DNA of 64,000 bases, from positions 140,774,829-140,838,828 of the forward strand of contig CM053143.1 in the NCBI GenBank assembly GCA_028571685.1, given 5' to 3'. The notes under the pieces are model-generated. The model was not told the origin of the DNA. It saw only the letters and a list, made by a program, of their open reading frames with translations, and searched no databases. The number at the start of each line of letters is the position of its first letter. Position 1 is the first letter of the stretch. This stretch comes from Heterohyrax brucei (taxonomy: Eukaryota; Chordata; Mammalia; Hyracoidea; Procaviidae). The position numbers and the translations under genes are program-made. Shown in pieces: positions 63,390-64,000 of this stretch.

Positions 63390-64000
63390 TACCTCTTTTC
63401 TAATTCCACTCCTATTTCCATAAGTAACCCCTGTCATCAGCTTAAATACAGTCTTCTGTATTCTTTTCTAAGTAGTTATATACAAATGTACATGCAGAGG
63501 TTTGCTTAGAATTGTATAAGTTTTTTTCTTTTTTTTTGAGTATATATGACATCATACTAGGTATATTATTCTGCAACTTGATTTTTCTACTTAATATATC
63601 TTAGAGTCCTTCTCAGGAACCCTGGTGGTGTACTAGTTAAGTTTTAAGTCTGCTAATCAAAAGGGTGGCAGTCCCTTCTAGGTCACCACATAGATCTACT
63701 CTGTTCTGTTTTTAATGATTGCATAATATCCCATTTATGAATTTAACCATTACTTACTAATACACATTTTAATTGTTTCTGATTATTCTTAATTACAAAC
63801 CATATGTAATGAATACCCTTCTACATGTTTCTTTGTATGCAAGTAAGGCTATAACTAGGGTAAATTTCTAAAAGTATGATGACTGGCTCAAAGGAACTGC
63901 ATATTTATCATTTTAGTTGCTACCAATATGTTTCACTCTAAAATGACTGTACTAATGTATGTATCCACCAAATTTGTACACCGTCATCAAATTTTCATGC
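63390..64000 (-). mobile_element. Ancient L1 3' fragment, SINE-interrupted, open at window edge
   Basis: Inverted old L1 text: TTTCCATAAGTAACCCCTGT, ACTTAATATATCTTAGAGTC, then after the SINE ATGATTGCATAATATCCCAT, AGGGTAAATTTCTAAAAGTA, GACTGGCTCAAAGGAACTGC. The same word order occurs at 49.2-49.45 kb in the full-length L1, confirming the strand. It continues past the window. Confidence 0.65.
63615..63708 (+). repeat. AfroSINE, internally deleted, inside the old L1
   Basis: Head AGGAACCCTGGTGGTGTACT, GCTAATCAAAAGGGTGGCAG, then a jump to ATCTACTCTGTTCTG; about 50 bp of the body is missing. Confidence 0.82.

Noticed and set aside
63536..63545. T-rich run as a Pol III terminator
   Set aside because: It lies in the 3' region of an old inverted L1 fragment and has no upstream Pol III gene.
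1..64000. CRISPR arrays, bacterial operons, phage or plasmid modules
   Set aside because: No evenly spaced direct repeats with unique spacers and no dense coding; the repeat content is clearly mammalian.

Overview
The window is mammalian nuclear DNA, almost certainly from an afrotherian and most likely an elephant-type genome. The main evidence is a tRNA-derived SINE (AfroSINE type) present in about 45 copies on both strands. Its head reads like CCTGGTGGYRYAGTGGTTAAG and its body like CAGTTCTACTCTGTCCTATA. With it occur an RTE-class LINE that shares the SINE 3' end, afrotherian-type L1s, MaLR-type LTRs and old MIR/L2 relics. I recognise no host protein-coding exon, tRNA, rRNA or other RNA gene. 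Bacterial concepts such as operons and ribosome binding sites do not apply. The reading is intergenic or deep intronic sequence built from layered retroposition, with unique stretches of up to about 3.5 kb.

Layout. 0-8 kb: SINEs plus five MaLR-type LTRs. One pair is a complete minus-strand provirus-like unit at 2509-4462: two 500-bp LTRs that I read as identical, a 954-bp interior, a PBS-like and a PPT-like site, and a 5-bp target duplication. 8-18 kb: many SINEs, two RTE fragments, a 421-bp 5'-truncated L1 with an 11-bp duplication, and L2-like sequence. 19-20.4 kb: an RTE copy split by a 559-bp non-autonomous mariner. 23.2-24.1 kb and 31.6-32.6 kb: two copies of a second mariner family with arthropod-like transposase remnants, both missing the same catalytic segment. 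28.9-31.6 kb: the longest RTE copy, containing an LTR and a fold-back palindrome. 36.6-37.4 kb: an L1 3' UTR. 38.4-38.9 kb: a second ~560-bp mariner. 39.5-43 kb: the largest repeat-poor block, with a small CpG cluster. 45.3-46.3 kb: a SINE split by an LTR, followed by a CCA-rich tract. 48.1-55.3 kb: a full-length 7.16-kb minus-strand L1 with a perfect 18-bp target duplication and a tandem-unit 5' UTR, but disabled ORF1 and ORF2. 55.7-64 kb: a dense run of SINEs and two old L1 fragments.

How the parts relate. Nothing here works as a gene network; the relations are parasitic. The SINE and RTE share the end GTCACTATGAGT(C/T)(A/G)GA followed by an AAC-rich tail, consistent with RTE proteins mobilising the SINE. 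The ~500-bp LTR unit and both mariner families are deletion derivatives that depended on proteins made elsewhere. Nesting gives relative ages: LTRs lie inside SINEs and an RTE, a mariner lies inside an RTE, and SINEs lie inside old L1s. The most notable items are the apparently very young MaLR-type unit, the arthropod-like mariner derivative, two fold-back (template-switch-like) palindromes, and the L1 5' UTR repeat units.
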